From Candidatus Doudnabacteria bacterium (GTDB lineage Bacteria; Patescibacteriota; Doudnabacteria; UBA920): DNA of 58,947 nt. Within the stretch, counting starts at the first letter, position 1. Every line of letters starts with the position of its first letter. Position numbers and translations under genes: made by a program. The notes beneath the pieces were generated by a model, which saw nothing but the letters and a program-made list of their open reading frames with translations, did no database searches and was not told the DNA's origin. Location of the stretch: the NCBI GenBank assembly GCA_016218585.1, contig JACRDK010000010.1:132974-191920 (forward strand), given 5' to 3'. This document shows positions 1 to 7,284 of this stretch, piece by piece.

Positions 1-2
1 AG

Positions 3-446
3 TCAAAATTAGAATTTCCTACGGCTAAAGCGGTAATGGCCGTTTTAAATAGCACAGGCCTGGATTTTTCCGGCAAGCAATTTTTGGTTATTGGCCAGGG
101 AAAATTAGTTGGCTTGCCGGTAACGAAACTGTTAAAAAACAGAGGCTGGGAAGTATTGGTAGCCGACAGTAAAACGGAAAATCTTGCCAGTGCTATTAAA
201 GAAGTGGACGTAATTATTTCCGCGGCCGGGCAACCGGGGTTAATAAAAGGCAGCGCAATTAAGCCGGGAGCAATTATTATTGACGCAGGTACATCGGAAC
301 AAGACGGCGGCATTGTGGGTGATGTTGATTCACAGTCTGTTGAGCCGATAGCCGGAATGCTGGCTCCGGTGCCTGGCGGGGTTGGCCCTGTTACCGTCGC
401 TTGTTTATTGGAAAATGTTTTTCAAGTTGCGCGTTTGAAAAAGTAA
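3..446 (+). CDS. folD: FolD, methylene-THF dehydrogenase/cyclohydrolase (C-terminal part)
   Basis: Bifunctional enzyme that interconverts methylene-, methenyl- and formyl-tetrahydrofolate in the cytoplasm. Only the NAD(P)-binding C-terminal domain lies in the window; the reading frame is open to the left edge, where PTAKAVM (the usual FolD helix before the Rossmann domain) precedes the first ATG at 36. The glycine-rich VIGQGKLVGLP motif and the C-terminal PVPGGVGPVT motif are both present, which is diagnostic. The catalytic N-terminal lysine region is outside the window. It feeds one-carbon folate to the thyA/folA cluster at 11-13 kb and to fmt at 32.7 kb. Truncation is by the window edge, not a mutation. 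Confidence 0.95.
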   Translation, partial: SKLEFPTAKAVMAVLNSTGLDFSGKQFLVIGQGKLVGLPVTKLLKNRGWEVLVADSKTENLASAIKEVDVIISAAGQPGLIKGSAIKPGAIIIDAGTSEQDGGIVGDVDSQSVEPIAGMLAPVPGGVGPVTVACLLENVFQVARLKK

Positions 447-455
447 AAAATAAAT

Positions 456-1388
456 ATGCCATCCGAAGATAAAAATAAAAAAAATCCGGCTAAGTACTCG
501 GCAAGAACAAGTCTCTTCTCTTTTTTGTGGCTGTATACTTTATGGCAGATAGACAGCCTTCTGGTTTTTTTCAGCTTGCGGAAAAAAAGGCAGTTTTGGG
601 GAATTGTTTATGACAGCGTAACAAAGCAGCCGCTTGATCCGGTAATCGTAAAGTTGTTGTATGTTGACGGAAGCGAAGTGGAAACCGGAGTAACAGACCT
701 GGCCGGCCGCTATGGCTTTTTAGCTAAACCGGGAAAATTTAAAATTTTTGTAAAAAAGACAAATTATCTTTTTCCCTCCAAATATGCCGCCGGGGACAGC
801 GATGGCATTTATGATAATCTTTATCACGGGGAATTTTTTGAATTGTATGGCGACTACGACGTGGTGGCGCCAAACGTCCCAATGGATCCGGAAAACTTTG
901 ACTGGAACCAGCAGGCCAAAAAAGAATTGGTAAACAACCATCCGTATTTAAAAAAGTTTTTTAAAAAATTAGTTGCCGTGATGTTTTGGTTTGGTTTGAT
1001 TTTTTTAATTTTGGGATTTTGGCTTGTGCAAAAACATCTTTACCCATGGTATGGTTATTTATTGTTATGCGGCTATGGGGGGCTGTTAATTTTAGCTTTG
1101 TTCACCCCGACGCCGAGGCTTTGGGGGAAAATAAAGTCTAATAACAAAAATCTGCTATACGAAAATTTATTTCTCGAATTGCATAATGAAAAGTTTACGC
1201 AAATAAGCTTTGGCAAGGCCTGGGTAACGGTAACCGGAAAATTTTTGCTAAGAGCAAACCCAGGAAGATACATTTTAAGCGTTAGCAAAGTTGACTCCCA
1301 AAATCAAAAAGTGCTTTTGGCCGAAACAAAGATAAGCATAGGCAAGGCCGGGGTTTTCAACCCCACCCTGTATTTAAAAGAAAAATAG
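456..1388 (+). CDS. Membrane protein with carboxypeptidase-regulatory-like domain
   Basis: 310 residues, start 9 nt after folD stop, so probably co-transcribed. Residues about 45-115 (from FWGIVYDSVTKQPLDPV to the TNYLFPSK strand) read as a carboxypeptidase regulatory-like / Cna-B type beta-sandwich. Two membrane helices follow at about 172-191 and 195-218, with the loop between them only a few residues long. The remaining C-terminal 80 residues look like a second beta-rich domain. A hydrophobic stretch near residues 20-40 may be a third membrane segment. No catalytic motif is visible. Function unknown; an envelope-associated role is inferred from the topology only. Confidence 0.7.
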   Translation: MPSEDKNKKNPAKYSARTSLFSFLWLYTLWQIDSLLVFFSLRKKRQFWGIVYDSVTKQPLDPVIVKLLYVDGSEVETGVTDLAGRYGFLAKPGKFKIFVKKTNYLFPSKYAAGDSDGIYDNLYHGEFFELYGDYDVVAPNVPMDPENFDWNQQAKKELVNNHPYLKKFFKKLVAVMFWFGLIFLILGFWLVQKHLYPWYGYLLLCGYGGLLILALFTPTPRLWGKIKSNNKNLLYENLFLELHNEKFTQISFGKAWVTVTGKFLLRANPGRYILSVSKVDSQNQKVLLAETKISIGKAGVFNPTLYLKEK

Positions 1389-1406
1389 TGCTATTATAAA
1401 AGCAAT

Positions 1407-1823
1407 ATGAGCAACTCGGAAAAGAAAATTTTAGTGGTAGAAGACGACAATGACCTTAGGCGCATTTTAGTTGACGGTTTGCAGCTGTCTAACTATCAAA
1501 TTTTACAAGCTGCCGACGGTGAAGAGGCTATTAATGTGGTTATGGACCATAGGCCTCATTTAATCCTGCTGGATTTATTGCTCCCTAAAGTTGACGGTTT
1601 TCAGGTGCTGGAAAGGGTTAGGACTTATCCTGACAGGTCATTGGCAGAGACTAAAGTTATTATTTTAAGCAATCTGTGGAGCAATAAGGACATTTTGCGC
1701 GCCCAGGCTTTAAAAGTTGATGAATATTTTGTTAAAGCCAATACCAAAGTGGAAGATGTATTTAAAAGGGTTGCGGAAATTATTAATATTTTAGACACCC
1801 AGCTGTCCCGGCCAAAAGAATAG
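1407..1823 (+). CDS. Single-domain response regulator (receiver domain)
   Basis: 138-residue CheY-like receiver domain without an output domain. The acidic pair in VVEDDND, the phospho-acceptor Asp in LLDLLLPK, the Ser of ILSN and the conserved Lys in VKAN are all present, so it should be phosphorylatable. No histidine kinase is encoded nearby. Upstream is TATAAA at 1395-1400, which would start transcription close to the ATG and make the message nearly leaderless; no Shine-Dalgarno sequence is seen. A second, similar receiver protein lies at 6013-6453, so the two flank the secE/nusG/ribosomal protein block. Confidence 0.9.
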   Translation: MSNSEKKILVVEDDNDLRRILVDGLQLSNYQILQAADGEEAINVVMDHRPHLILLDLLLPKVDGFQVLERVRTYPDRSLAETKVIILSNLWSNKDILRAQALKVDEYFVKANTKVEDVFKRVAEIINILDTQLSRPKE

Positions 1824-1863
1824 GGCTCTACCCGCCAGAGCTTAAGGCTGTAAACCTTAGGGT

Positions 1864-1893
1864 TTGACAAATTTTCACTATTTATGGTATTAT
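1864..1893 (+). promoter_or_regulatory. Promoter of the secE-nusG operon
   Basis: TTGACA at 1864-1869 and TATTAT at 1888-1893 with an 18-nt spacer. It lies 47 nt before the secE start. Confidence 0.7.
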
Positions 1894-1901
1894 GCTCTAT
1901 A

Positions 1902-1925
1902 TAAAGGCCTGCAAGGCCTTTTAAA
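1902..1925 (+). promoter_or_regulatory. Leader hairpin before secE
   Basis: AAGGCCT and AGGCCTT arms separated by a very short loop form a stem in the secE leader, followed by a T/A-rich run. It may be a leftover terminator, an attenuator, or a stabilising 5' hairpin; the sequence does not decide. Confidence 0.4.
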
Positions 1926-1939
1926 AAAGACCAAATTTT

Positions 1940-2119
1940 ATGAAAATATTTGAATTTTTAGGCGAAGTCAAAAGCGAATTGGCAAAAGTTGTCTGGCCAA
2001 CCAAGTCGGAAACTTTTAAATACAGCCTCACAGTCATTATTTTTAGCTTGGCTGTAGCCTTTATTTTAGGAGCTTTTGATTTTGGCTTGCTCCGCGTTTT
2101 TGAAGCCGCATTAAAGTAA
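1940..2119 (+). CDS. secE: SecE, preprotein translocase subunit
   Basis: 59 residues: an amphipathic N-terminal part containing EVKSELAKVVWPTKSET, the hallmark SecE motif, then one membrane helix at about 29-50. This is the minimal single-helix SecE, which clamps SecY in the translocon. ATG at 1940. It is the first gene after the 1864-1893 promoter and, as usual in bacteria, lies upstream of nusG, but a membrane hydrolase-like gene separates the two here. Confidence 0.95.
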   Translation: MKIFEFLGEVKSELAKVVWPTKSETFKYSLTVIIFSLAVAFILGAFDFGLLRVFEAALK

Positions 2120-2126
2120 ACCTCTA

Positions 2127-2669
2127 ATGCTTCCTCCCGGACACGTTGCCGCTGGTTATTTAACCGCTCAGGCCCTTTTAAAAATAGTTAAACCCGAACT
2201 GCCTCAAGCTGAAATTAATCAGCTGCTGTGGTGGGGATTTTTTTGGGGGTTTGCTCCGGACCTTGATAACTTTGCTGCCTTTTTAAAAGTAAAATCTTTT
2301 TACTACAATAAAAAGGACAACAGCATTCATCGGCAGTTTTATACCCACATTCCGGTGCTTTGGCTGCTTGCCGGCTTAGCCGTTTATTTTCTAGCCGCAA
2401 ATGCTTACTGGCAAATGTTCGGCTTACTGATTTGGCTGGGAAGCTGGAGCCACTTTTTACTGGACAGCATTGAGTACGGGGTAATGTGGCTGTGGCCGTT
2501 TAATAAAGAATTATGGGCTTTTAAAAACCGCGGAGTAAAAAAGCAGATAGACGGAGAAAGTTTTTTCCGGTATTGGACTTCGTTTTTAAAGCTTTACGTT
2601 ACCAGATTAACTTTTTATATTGAAATAATTATTTTAGTTTGTGCGCTAGTTGTGTTTTTTAAATCTTAA
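2127..2669 (+). CDS. YdjM-like membrane-bound metal-dependent hydrolase (DUF457 type)
   Basis: 180 residues with several membrane helices. The N-terminal PPGHVAAGY histidine, the GFAPDLDNF aspartates, the HRQFYTH histidines and the SHFLLDS histidine/aspartate match the pattern of the LexA-regulated YdjM / DUF457 membrane hydrolase family, whose substrate is generally unknown. It starts 7 nt after secE and ends 20 nt before nusG, so it is embedded in the secE-nusG operon, which is an unusual position. Function is therefore assigned only at family level. Confidence 0.7.
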   Translation: MLPPGHVAAGYLTAQALLKIVKPELPQAEINQLLWWGFFWGFAPDLDNFAAFLKVKSFYYNKKDNSIHRQFYTHIPVLWLLAGLAVYFLAANAYWQMFGLLIWLGSWSHFLLDSIEYGVMWLWPFNKELWAFKNRGVKKQIDGESFFRYWTSFLKLYVTRLTFYIEIIILVCALVVFFKS

Positions 2670-2689
2670 TCTTAAATTTTCAATTTTTT

Positions 2690-3235
2690 ATGTCCAGACA
2701 ACAAGTTACCGGCGAACGCCATTGGTATGTGCTTCACACTTATAGCGGATATGAAGATAGCGTTGCTTTCAACCTGAGGCAGCGTATTGAATCTATGGGT
2801 ATGCAGGATAAGATTTTTGATGCAATGGTGCCGAAAGAAAAGAAGATTAAAATCCGCGAAGGCCGCCGCACAACTGTGGAAGAGAAAATTTTCCCCGGTT
2901 ATGTTTTGGTAGATATGATAGTGACTGACGACTCCTGGTATGTGGTCCGCAATACCCCTAACGTTACCGGATTCGTAGGCAGCGGCACTATTCCTTCCCC
3001 AATTGATCCGGAAGAGCTGGCTTATTTGAAAAAGCGCATGGGCGCCGACGAGCCAAAATATAAAGTGGAATTTGCCATCGGCGACTTGGTTAAAATTAGC
3101 GACGGGCCGTTTAAAGATTACGAAGGCAAGGTAGGGGAGTTGGACGAAGCTAAAGGCAAAGTTAAAGTTATGGTAACTATTTTCGGCCGCGAAACCCCGG
3201 TGGAATTGGACTTCTTGCAGGTTAAAAAAATGTAA
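2690..3235 (+). CDS. nusG: NusG, transcription termination/antitermination factor
   Basis: 181 residues. The NGN domain starts at WYVLHTYSGYEDSVA (about 12-26), and the C-terminal KOW domain spans roughly 125-181 (GDLVKISDGPFKDYEGKVGE). NusG binds RNA polymerase and links it to Rho or to the ribosome. Length is standard, with no inserted domain 2. It would normally be followed directly by rplK; here about 500 nt containing a small ORF and paired repeats intervene. Confidence 0.97.
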   Translation: MSRQQVTGERHWYVLHTYSGYEDSVAFNLRQRIESMGMQDKIFDAMVPKEKKIKIREGRRTTVEEKIFPGYVLVDMIVTDDSWYVVRNTPNVTGFVGSGTIPSPIDPEELAYLKKRMGADEPKYKVEFAIGDLVKISDGPFKDYEGKVGELDEAKGKVKVMVTIFGRETPVELDFLQVKKM

Positions 3236-3280
3236 CTACGGAAACTACTGTGGGGACACTACAGAAAACTACAGAACCAA
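3236..3280 (+). repeat. Left arm of inverted repeat flanking small ORF
   Basis: Begins at the base after the nusG stop. Built from repeated words of the CTACAGAA/CTACGGAA type. Its reverse-complement words recur at 3688-3731, just before rplK. Confidence 0.6.
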
Positions 3281-3322
3281 AATTTGTTAATTCTAACTTC
3301 AAATAAGCTTTGTATAAAATAT

Positions 3323-3610
3323 ATGAGCGAAACAAGAGAAAGACAGAGTGAATCATTTGACTCATACGGTGGTTTTAAGCAGCACGATGTAGTAACCGGC
3401 ACTTTTGAAGGTAGAAATTTTGAGGGTGAAATTAAATCTTTTACAAAATTTTTAGATACTCAAGAGGTTGTCGCCAATATTACCCCTCATGGTAATAACT
3501 CTGGAATTTACAATGATATTCATATTAATCCAAGCCAAATAAATTTAAAATTCAGTCCTGGTAAAATTCAGAGCCCTCGTTTTAAACCCGGTAAAATAAC
3601 TAGAGAATAA
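3323..3610 (+). CDS. Small hypothetical protein between nusG and rplK
   Basis: 95 residues from ATG 3323; an in-frame TTG at 3284 would add 13 residues but lies in repeat sequence, so ATG is preferred. The protein is hydrophilic and beta-rich in appearance, with VTGTFEGRNFEGEI and FSPGK / FKPGK repeats near the end. No family is recognised. It is enclosed by inverted repeat arms (3236-3280 and 3688-3731), suggesting that the whole block was inserted into the nusG-rplK junction. No strong ribosome binding site is visible. It could also be a non-coding filler ORF. Confidence 0.5.
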   Translation: MSETRERQSESFDSYGGFKQHDVVTGTFEGRNFEGEIKSFTKFLDTQEVVANITPHGNNSGIYNDIHINPSQINLKFSPGKIQSPRFKPGKITRE

Positions 3611-3619
3611 TTTTATCCC

Positions 3620-3659
3620 TAATTCATAACTCGCGCTTCTCGAATTATGAGTTTAGAAT
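3620..3659 (+). repeat. Short inverted word repeat
   Basis: AATTCATAACTCG and CGAATTATGAG arms around a short loop just after the small ORF. The same AATTCATAATTCGTACTTCT wording recurs near 52,140. Confidence 0.5.
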
Positions 3660-3687
3660 AAAATCTAATCACCATTAATATTAAAAT

Positions 3688-3731
3688 ACGGATTCTGTAG
3701 GTTTCTGTAGAATTCGTAGAAATTTCTGTAG
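3688..3731 (+). repeat. Right arm of inverted repeat flanking small ORF
   Basis: Repeated TTCTGTAG/TTCGTAG words, the reverse complement of the words at 3236-3280, ending 4 nt before the rplK ATG. Confidence 0.6.
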
Positions 3732-3735
3732 ATTT

Positions 3736-4158
3736 ATGGCTAAGAAAGTAAAGACAACTATAAAGTTGCAGCTTCCGGCCGGCAAGGCAACTCCTGCCCC
3801 GCCAGTTGGAACCGCACTTGGACCCCACGGTATTAACATTGCCGCTTTCGTTAAAGAATTTAACGACCGCACAGCGGGCGGGGATATGACTATCCCGGTG
3901 TTAATGACAGTATACGAAGACCGTTCCTTCTCTTTTATTTTAAAGACTCCGCCGGCTTCTAACCTGATTATGAAAGCTATTGGTTTGGCCAAAGGCTCCG
4001 CCAACCCGCTTACCACCAAAGTCGGCAAAATTACCGCAAAACAGATTAAGGAAATTGCCGAGAAAAAGATGGTAGACTTAAACGCCACCACTCTGGAAGC
4101 CGCCGAGAAAATTATTCGCGGCACTTGCAGAAGCATGGGCGTGGAAGTAATTGACTAA
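3736..4158 (+). CDS. rplK: Ribosomal protein L11
   Basis: 140 residues, full length. The N-terminal domain contains [21 protein letters not shown] split over the first 40 residues, with the proline hinge [15 protein letters not shown], and the C-terminal rRNA-binding domain ends in [16 protein letters not shown]11 forms the GTPase-associated centre of the 50S subunit with 23S helices 43-44. It starts directly after a repeat arm with no visible Shine-Dalgarno sequence. Confidence 0.97.
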   Translation: MAKKVKTTIKLQLPAGKATPAPPVGTALGPHGINIAAFVKEFNDRTAGGDMTIPVLMTVYEDRSFSFILKTPPASNLIMKAIGLAKGSANPLTTKVGKITAKQIKEIAEKKMVDLNATTLEAAEKIIRGTCRSMGVEVID

Positions 4159-4164
4159 ATTTAC

Positions 4165-4281
4165 CTAATTTCTAATTAACCTAATTATTCTAAACAATGT
4201 CTAATGCTTAAATGTCGAAATTGGCAATTAGAGATTGTGAATTATTTAGGTTAATTAGAACAATTAGAAATTAGTAATTAA
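4165..4281 (+). repeat. Inverted word repeat between rplK and SPFH gene
   Basis: Left arm 4165-4193 (TAATTTCTAATTAACCTAAT) and right arm 4241-4281 (its approximate reverse complement, with an extra AATTAGAA word) are separated by about 47 nt. The element occupies nearly the entire 133-nt spacer, from stop codon to start codon. Confidence 0.65.
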
Positions 4282-4291
4282 TCAAAACTAT

Positions 4292-5053
4292 ATGCCATTT
4301 GTCGTAGTGCTTATCTTGCTTTTGGTTTTTTTCTTTCTCCTGCCCGGTCTTCGGGTGGTGCAGCAATATGAAAAAGGCGTGGTATTCATTTTGGGGAAAA
4401 TTACCGGAATTAAAGCTCCGGGCCTCACATGGATATTTCCATATATCTCATGGATAAAAAAAGTGGATTTAAGAACTATTACTCTGCCAATTCCGCCGCA
4501 GAAAATAATTACCAAAGATAACGTCTCCGTAGACGTTTCCGCGGTAGCTTATTACCAGGTGGTGGACGTGGTTAAGAGCATTGTGGCTATTGAGAATGTT
4601 ATGTCGGCCATTAATCAAATTGCTCAGACTACCATTCGCAACATTGTCGGCAAATTCCAGTTAGACGAAATTCTTTCCGAACGCACAACCATTAACCAGG
4701 AAATTCGCGCGGTGCTAGACCAGCATACCGAACCCTGGGGAGTAGTGGTTTCGTTAGTGGAAATTAAAGACATTGAGCTGCCGGAAAATATGCAGCGCGC
4801 AATGGCCAAACAGGCCGAAGCCGAACGCGAGAAGCGCGCCAAAATTATTGCCGCCGAAGGTGAATTCCTCTCCGTGCAAAAATTGGCCGACGCCGCCGAC
4901 GTGATTAACGAACATCCAATCGCTTTGCAATTAAGAAACTTGCAGACCATGGCGGAAATTTCCGTAGAAAAGAACTCTACCATTATCTTCCCGGCGCAAA
5001 TGATGAGCACCGTCCAGGATGTTAAGAAATTCTTGGAAAGCGAAAAGAAGTAA
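4292..5053 (+). CDS. SPFH/slipin (stomatin-like) membrane protein
   Basis: 253 residues. An N-terminal hydrophobic helix (about 2-22) is followed by the SPFH domain: [22 protein letters not shown], the [13 protein letters not shown] strand and the [16 protein letters not shown] signature. A charged helical segment (about 170-190, [15 protein letters not shown]) is typical of slipins and drives oligomerisation. Slipins scaffold membrane microdomains and often pair with a NfeD-type protease partner, but none is seen here. It lies between rplK and rplA, a rare place for such a gene. Confidence 0.9.
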   Translation: MPFVVVLILLLVFFFLLPGLRVVQQYEKGVVFILGKITGIKAPGLTWIFPYISWIKKVDLRTITLPIPPQKIITKDNVSVDVSAVAYYQVVDVVKSIVAIENVMSAINQIAQTTIRNIVGKFQLDEILSERTTINQEIRAVLDQHTEPWGVVVSLVEIKDIELPENMQRAMAKQAEAEREKRAKIIAAEGEFLSVQKLADAADVINEHPIALQLRNLQTMAEISVEKNSTIIFPAQMMSTVQDVKKFLESEKK

Positions 5054-5070
5054 TTTGTATTTAGTGTTTG

Positions 5071-5100
5071 GCGACGAGCCATAAAAAAGCTCGTCGCTTT
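5071..5100 (+). terminator. Hairpin after SPFH gene
   Basis: GCGACGAGC and GCTCGTCGC form a perfect 9-bp stem around an A-rich loop, followed by TTTCC. Likely terminator or processing hairpin. Confidence 0.55.
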
Positions 5101-5143
5101 CCACTAGTTACTTATAACTAGTTTAAATTTAATTCGTGGGAGA

Positions 5144-5221
5144 GCGACACTCTAATACTCCAGTGTAATAGAGTGGCTCAATAAGACCACGACCCTCGTT
5201 GACATAGTGCATCAGAGGGCA
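5144..5221 (+). promoter_or_regulatory. Structured leader of rplA
   Basis: Two nested/adjacent hairpins precede rplA: GAGC-ACTCTA paired with TAGAGT-GCTC, then CCCTC paired with GAGGG just before the ribosome binding site. Such a leader could be the autoregulatory L1 binding site known from other bacteria, but the specific L1 recognition loop has not been matched, so this is inference. Confidence 0.4.
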
Positions 5222-5236
5222 GGAAGGAAAAGTATT

Positions 5237-5920
5237 ATGGCTAAATTAGCCAAACGTGTGAAAGCCAATAACGAGTTGGTAGATGAAAATAAAGTCTACA
5301 GCGCACAAGAGGCGATTGAGTTAGCAAAGAAAACCGCTAACACCAAATTTGTCGGCAGTATGGAAGTCCATATTCGCGTTAACATTGACGCAAAGAAAAC
5401 CGACCAGACCGTTCGCGGCACTGTAAGCTTGCCCCACGGCACCGGTAAAACCAAGCGCGTAGCCGCTTTTGTTACCGAAGCCAAAGAGGACGAAGCCAAG
5501 AAAGCCGGCGCGGTTATTGTCGGCGGCGAAGAGTTGATAAAGCAAATTAAAGAAACGGAAAAAACCGATTTTGATGTAGCTGTAGCCGAACCGGCATTAA
5601 TGCCGAAATTGGCTCAGATTGCCAGAATTTTGGGTACCAAAGGCCTTATGCCTAACCCAAAAACCGGCACTGTTGGCGCTAACATTGGCGAATTAATCAA
5701 AGAAATTGCCGGTGGAAAAGTTAACTTTAAGAATGATGAATCCGCAAATATTCACCAGATTATCGGCAAAACTAATTTTGAAAGCAAAGCTTTGTTGGAA
5801 AACTTAAAAGCTTTGTACGAAGCAGTCGTCCAGGCCAAGCCAACCATCATAAAAGGCCAGTATGTCTTAAACCTTTCCATAAATTCCACTATGGGTCCAG
5901 GAATAAGAGTTAAAATGTAA
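5237..5920 (+). CDS. rplA: Ribosomal protein L1
   Basis: 227 residues from ATG 5237, which follows the purine-rich AGGAAGGAAA ribosome binding site; an upstream in-frame GTG at 5207 lies in the structured leader and is rejected. Typical L1 features: FVGSMEVHIRVNIDAKKTDQ split across the first domain, GTKGLMPNPKTGTVG, and the C-terminal STMGPGIRV. L1 forms the mobile stalk of the 50S subunit at the E site. The usual downstream rplJ/rplL genes are absent; a terminator follows. Confidence 0.97.
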   Translation: MAKLAKRVKANNELVDENKVYSAQEAIELAKKTANTKFVGSMEVHIRVNIDAKKTDQTVRGTVSLPHGTGKTKRVAAFVTEAKEDEAKKAGAVIVGGEELIKQIKETEKTDFDVAVAEPALMPKLAQIARILGTKGLMPNPKTGTVGANIGELIKEIAGGKVNFKNDESANIHQIIGKTNFESKALLENLKALYEAVVQAKPTIIKGQYVLNLSINSTMGPGIRVKM

Positions 5921-5943
5921 ATTTCTGCCAATATAAGGCAAAT

Positions 5944-5982
5944 AACGAAAACGGTCCTTGAGTTTAGGGGCCGTTTTTGTTA
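5944..5982 (+). terminator. Terminator after rplA
   Basis: AACGAAAACGG-TCC pairs with GGG-CCGTTTTTGTT around a 9-nt loop; a T-run is part of the 3' arm. Confidence 0.75.
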
Positions 5983-6012
5983 TATTGAATATAGATAATT
6001 CAAATAAAATTT

Positions 6013-6453
6013 ATGCCAGATTTTGGTTCAAGAAAAGTTTTAATAGTGGAAGACGACTTAGATTATAGAACATCTTTAAGCACTTATTTATCCGCCCACG
6101 GATTAACTGTGGCCACAGCTGACGACGGTTCTCAGGCCATGGAAAAATTATTATTTCATCGACCGGGGTTAGTAATTTTAGATTTAATGTTGCCTAAAGT
6201 TCAGGGGCTGGAAGTTTTAAAAAGAATTCGCGAATATCCGGAAGAAGATGTTTCTAAGACGCCAGTTGTGGTGTTGAGTAATTTATCAGGCACTGAAGAT
6301 ATAGAAAAAGCCAAAGAACTTGGCTGTGAAGATTACTTGGTTAAATCCCAGAACGATTTTGAAGGTATTTTAAAAGTGGTCAGAGAAAAATTCTTTGGCG
6401 GCGGCATGTTGCCAAATTATGAAATTTTGGATTTTACCAAACCAATGAAGTAA
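6013..6453 (+). CDS. Single-domain response regulator
   Basis: 146-residue receiver domain protein. Conserved residues: acidic pair in IVEDDLDY, phospho-acceptor in VILDLMLPK, VVVLSN Ser/Thr position and YLVKSQN lysine. The last 20 residues (FGGGMLPNYEILDF) extend beyond the receiver fold. It has no output domain and no adjacent kinase. It is similar in design to the regulator at 1407-1823, so the pair may be a duplication. A terminator follows immediately. Confidence 0.9.
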   Translation: MPDFGSRKVLIVEDDLDYRTSLSTYLSAHGLTVATADDGSQAMEKLLFHRPGLVILDLMLPKVQGLEVLKRIREYPEEDVSKTPVVVLSNLSGTEDIEKAKELGCEDYLVKSQNDFEGILKVVREKFFGGGMLPNYEILDFTKPMK

Positions 6454-6460
6454 GAATGAG

Positions 6461-6495
6461 AAAGAGCGTCACGCTGGTTGCGTGGCGCTCTTTTT
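6461..6495 (+). terminator. Terminator after response regulator
   Basis: AAAGAGCGTCACGC pairs with GCGTGGCGCTCTTTTT, 5-nt loop, T-run. Confidence 0.85.
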
Positions 6496-6551
6496 GCGTT
6501 GTGAGCCGTTTTGAGCCCGGTAAGGCTTTGCGGCTTTTATTTAAGATGTTG

Positions 6552-6866
6552 TTAGACTCCCCACAGGACTTCGTGTGGGGTTACCTGAGCGGTGATGGCG
6601 CGGGCAGATGAGCGTTGTTGTTCAATGGTCATGAGTTTGTTGCAGATCTGTCCCGCGGCTATCGGACTTCTGGTTGCCAAGCCGTCTTGCCTATGTTGCA
6701 AGAAAAAGCAATACAGCCTGCTTCCGTCTTCCATGAAGACAACCGTCTCCTCGAAAACGAAATTGTTTCCTGTTCGGTTTTGAGTTCCCTCAATCCGGAT
6801 GTGATGAGGCTCGCCATCAACCGTCAGCTGACCAGTGTTTTCATCGCGAATCACTTGCGCTAACAT
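6552..6866 (-). CDS. Small hypothetical protein, orphan
   Basis: 104 residues. The start is supported by a perfect AGGAGG ribosome binding site 8 nt upstream (on the minus strand). The N-terminal half looks like beta strands (MLAQVIRDENTGQLTVDG, then HHIRIEG), with a KLMTIEQQRS helix later. No family is recognised. It is the first of a series of small minus-strand genes with much better Shine-Dalgarno signals than the housekeeping genes around them, between hairpin terminators at 6461-6495 and 6943-6978. Confidence 0.65.
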   Translation of the reverse strand: MLAQVIRDENTGQLTVDGEPHHIRIEGTQNRTGNNFVFEETVVFMEDGSRLYCFFLQHRQDGLATRSPIAAGQICNKLMTIEQQRSSARAITAQVTPHEVLWGV

Positions 6867-6942
6867 CTTTTTATCCTCCTACAAACTTGAAACTTACTTT
6901 ACGGACACAAGGCTGGATGTTGTTCCAATCTTCTGTCCACAA

Positions 6943-6978
6943 ACAAAAAATCCTTCCGCCTGGGGCGGAAGGATTTTG
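6943..6978. terminator. Strong bidirectional terminator
   Basis: AAAATCCTTCCGCC and GGCGGAAGGATTTT, nearly perfect, with A- and T-runs on both sides. On the minus strand it would end a transcript starting near 7104. Confidence 0.85.
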
Positions 6979-7104
6979 TAAAATTTGGTTTATAACAAAA
7001 TCTCTCTACACCCTAGGAGGTTTAGGAATAATAAGGCTAAGAATAATCGCAGATACGCGGATGACGCTGATATCGCTGTTGTGGATTTTGTTGAAATTCA
7101 TAGT
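6979..7104 (-). ncRNA. Candidate small RNA or leaderless mini-gene
   Basis: A minus-strand promoter (TTGACA at 7138-7133, TAAAAT at 7116-7111, 16-nt spacer) and the terminator at 6943-6978 define a transcript of about 130-160 nt. It would contain a 31-codon ORF starting at ATG 7101, only about 3 nt from the predicted start of transcription and with no ribosome binding site. Part of that ORF is the repeat-like GATATCAGCGTCATCCGCGT wording found in other spacers, so an RNA product or a spurious ORF is as likely as a peptide. Confidence 0.35.
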
Positions 7105-7110
7105 AAAAGT

Positions 7111-7138
7111 ATTTTATCAGAATGTAAGAGTTTGTCAA
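7111..7138 (-). promoter_or_regulatory. Minus-strand promoter
   Basis: TTGACA (7138-7133) and TAAAAT (7116-7111), 16-nt spacer. Confidence 0.55.
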
Positions 7139-7205
7139 ATTACTACGGAAGGGAACAAGTAAATGCTACAGATGCCTACAGAAGGAGGTTAGAAGAAAAG
7201 ATTTA

Positions 7206-7240
7206 AGCCGGCCCCTGAGTATGTCTCGTTGGGGCCGGCT
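7206..7240. terminator. Terminator downstream of zinc-ribbon gene
   Basis: AGCCGGCCCC and GGGGCCGGCT make a perfect 10-bp stem with a 15-nt loop; it lies 3' of the minus-strand gene at 7285-7536. Between them is an AGGAGG motif (about 7258-7263, minus strand) with no start codon after it. Together with the flanking elements at 6943-7138 this accounts for most of the 418-nt gene-free stretch 6867-7284. Confidence 0.7.
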
Positions 7241-7284
7241 CCGCGGTTTAGGTGGTTTTACTATCCTCCTCTTATTTCTAATTG

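Noticed and set aside
5207-5236. N-terminal extension of L1 from GTG 5207
   Set aside because: It lies in the structured leader and lacks a ribosome binding site; MAKLAKRV from ATG 5237 with AGGAAGG fits the family.
6592-6863. Plus-strand ORFs opposite the 6552-6866 gene
   Set aside because: They are reverse-strand shadows without ribosome binding sites; the minus strand has a perfect AGGAGG.
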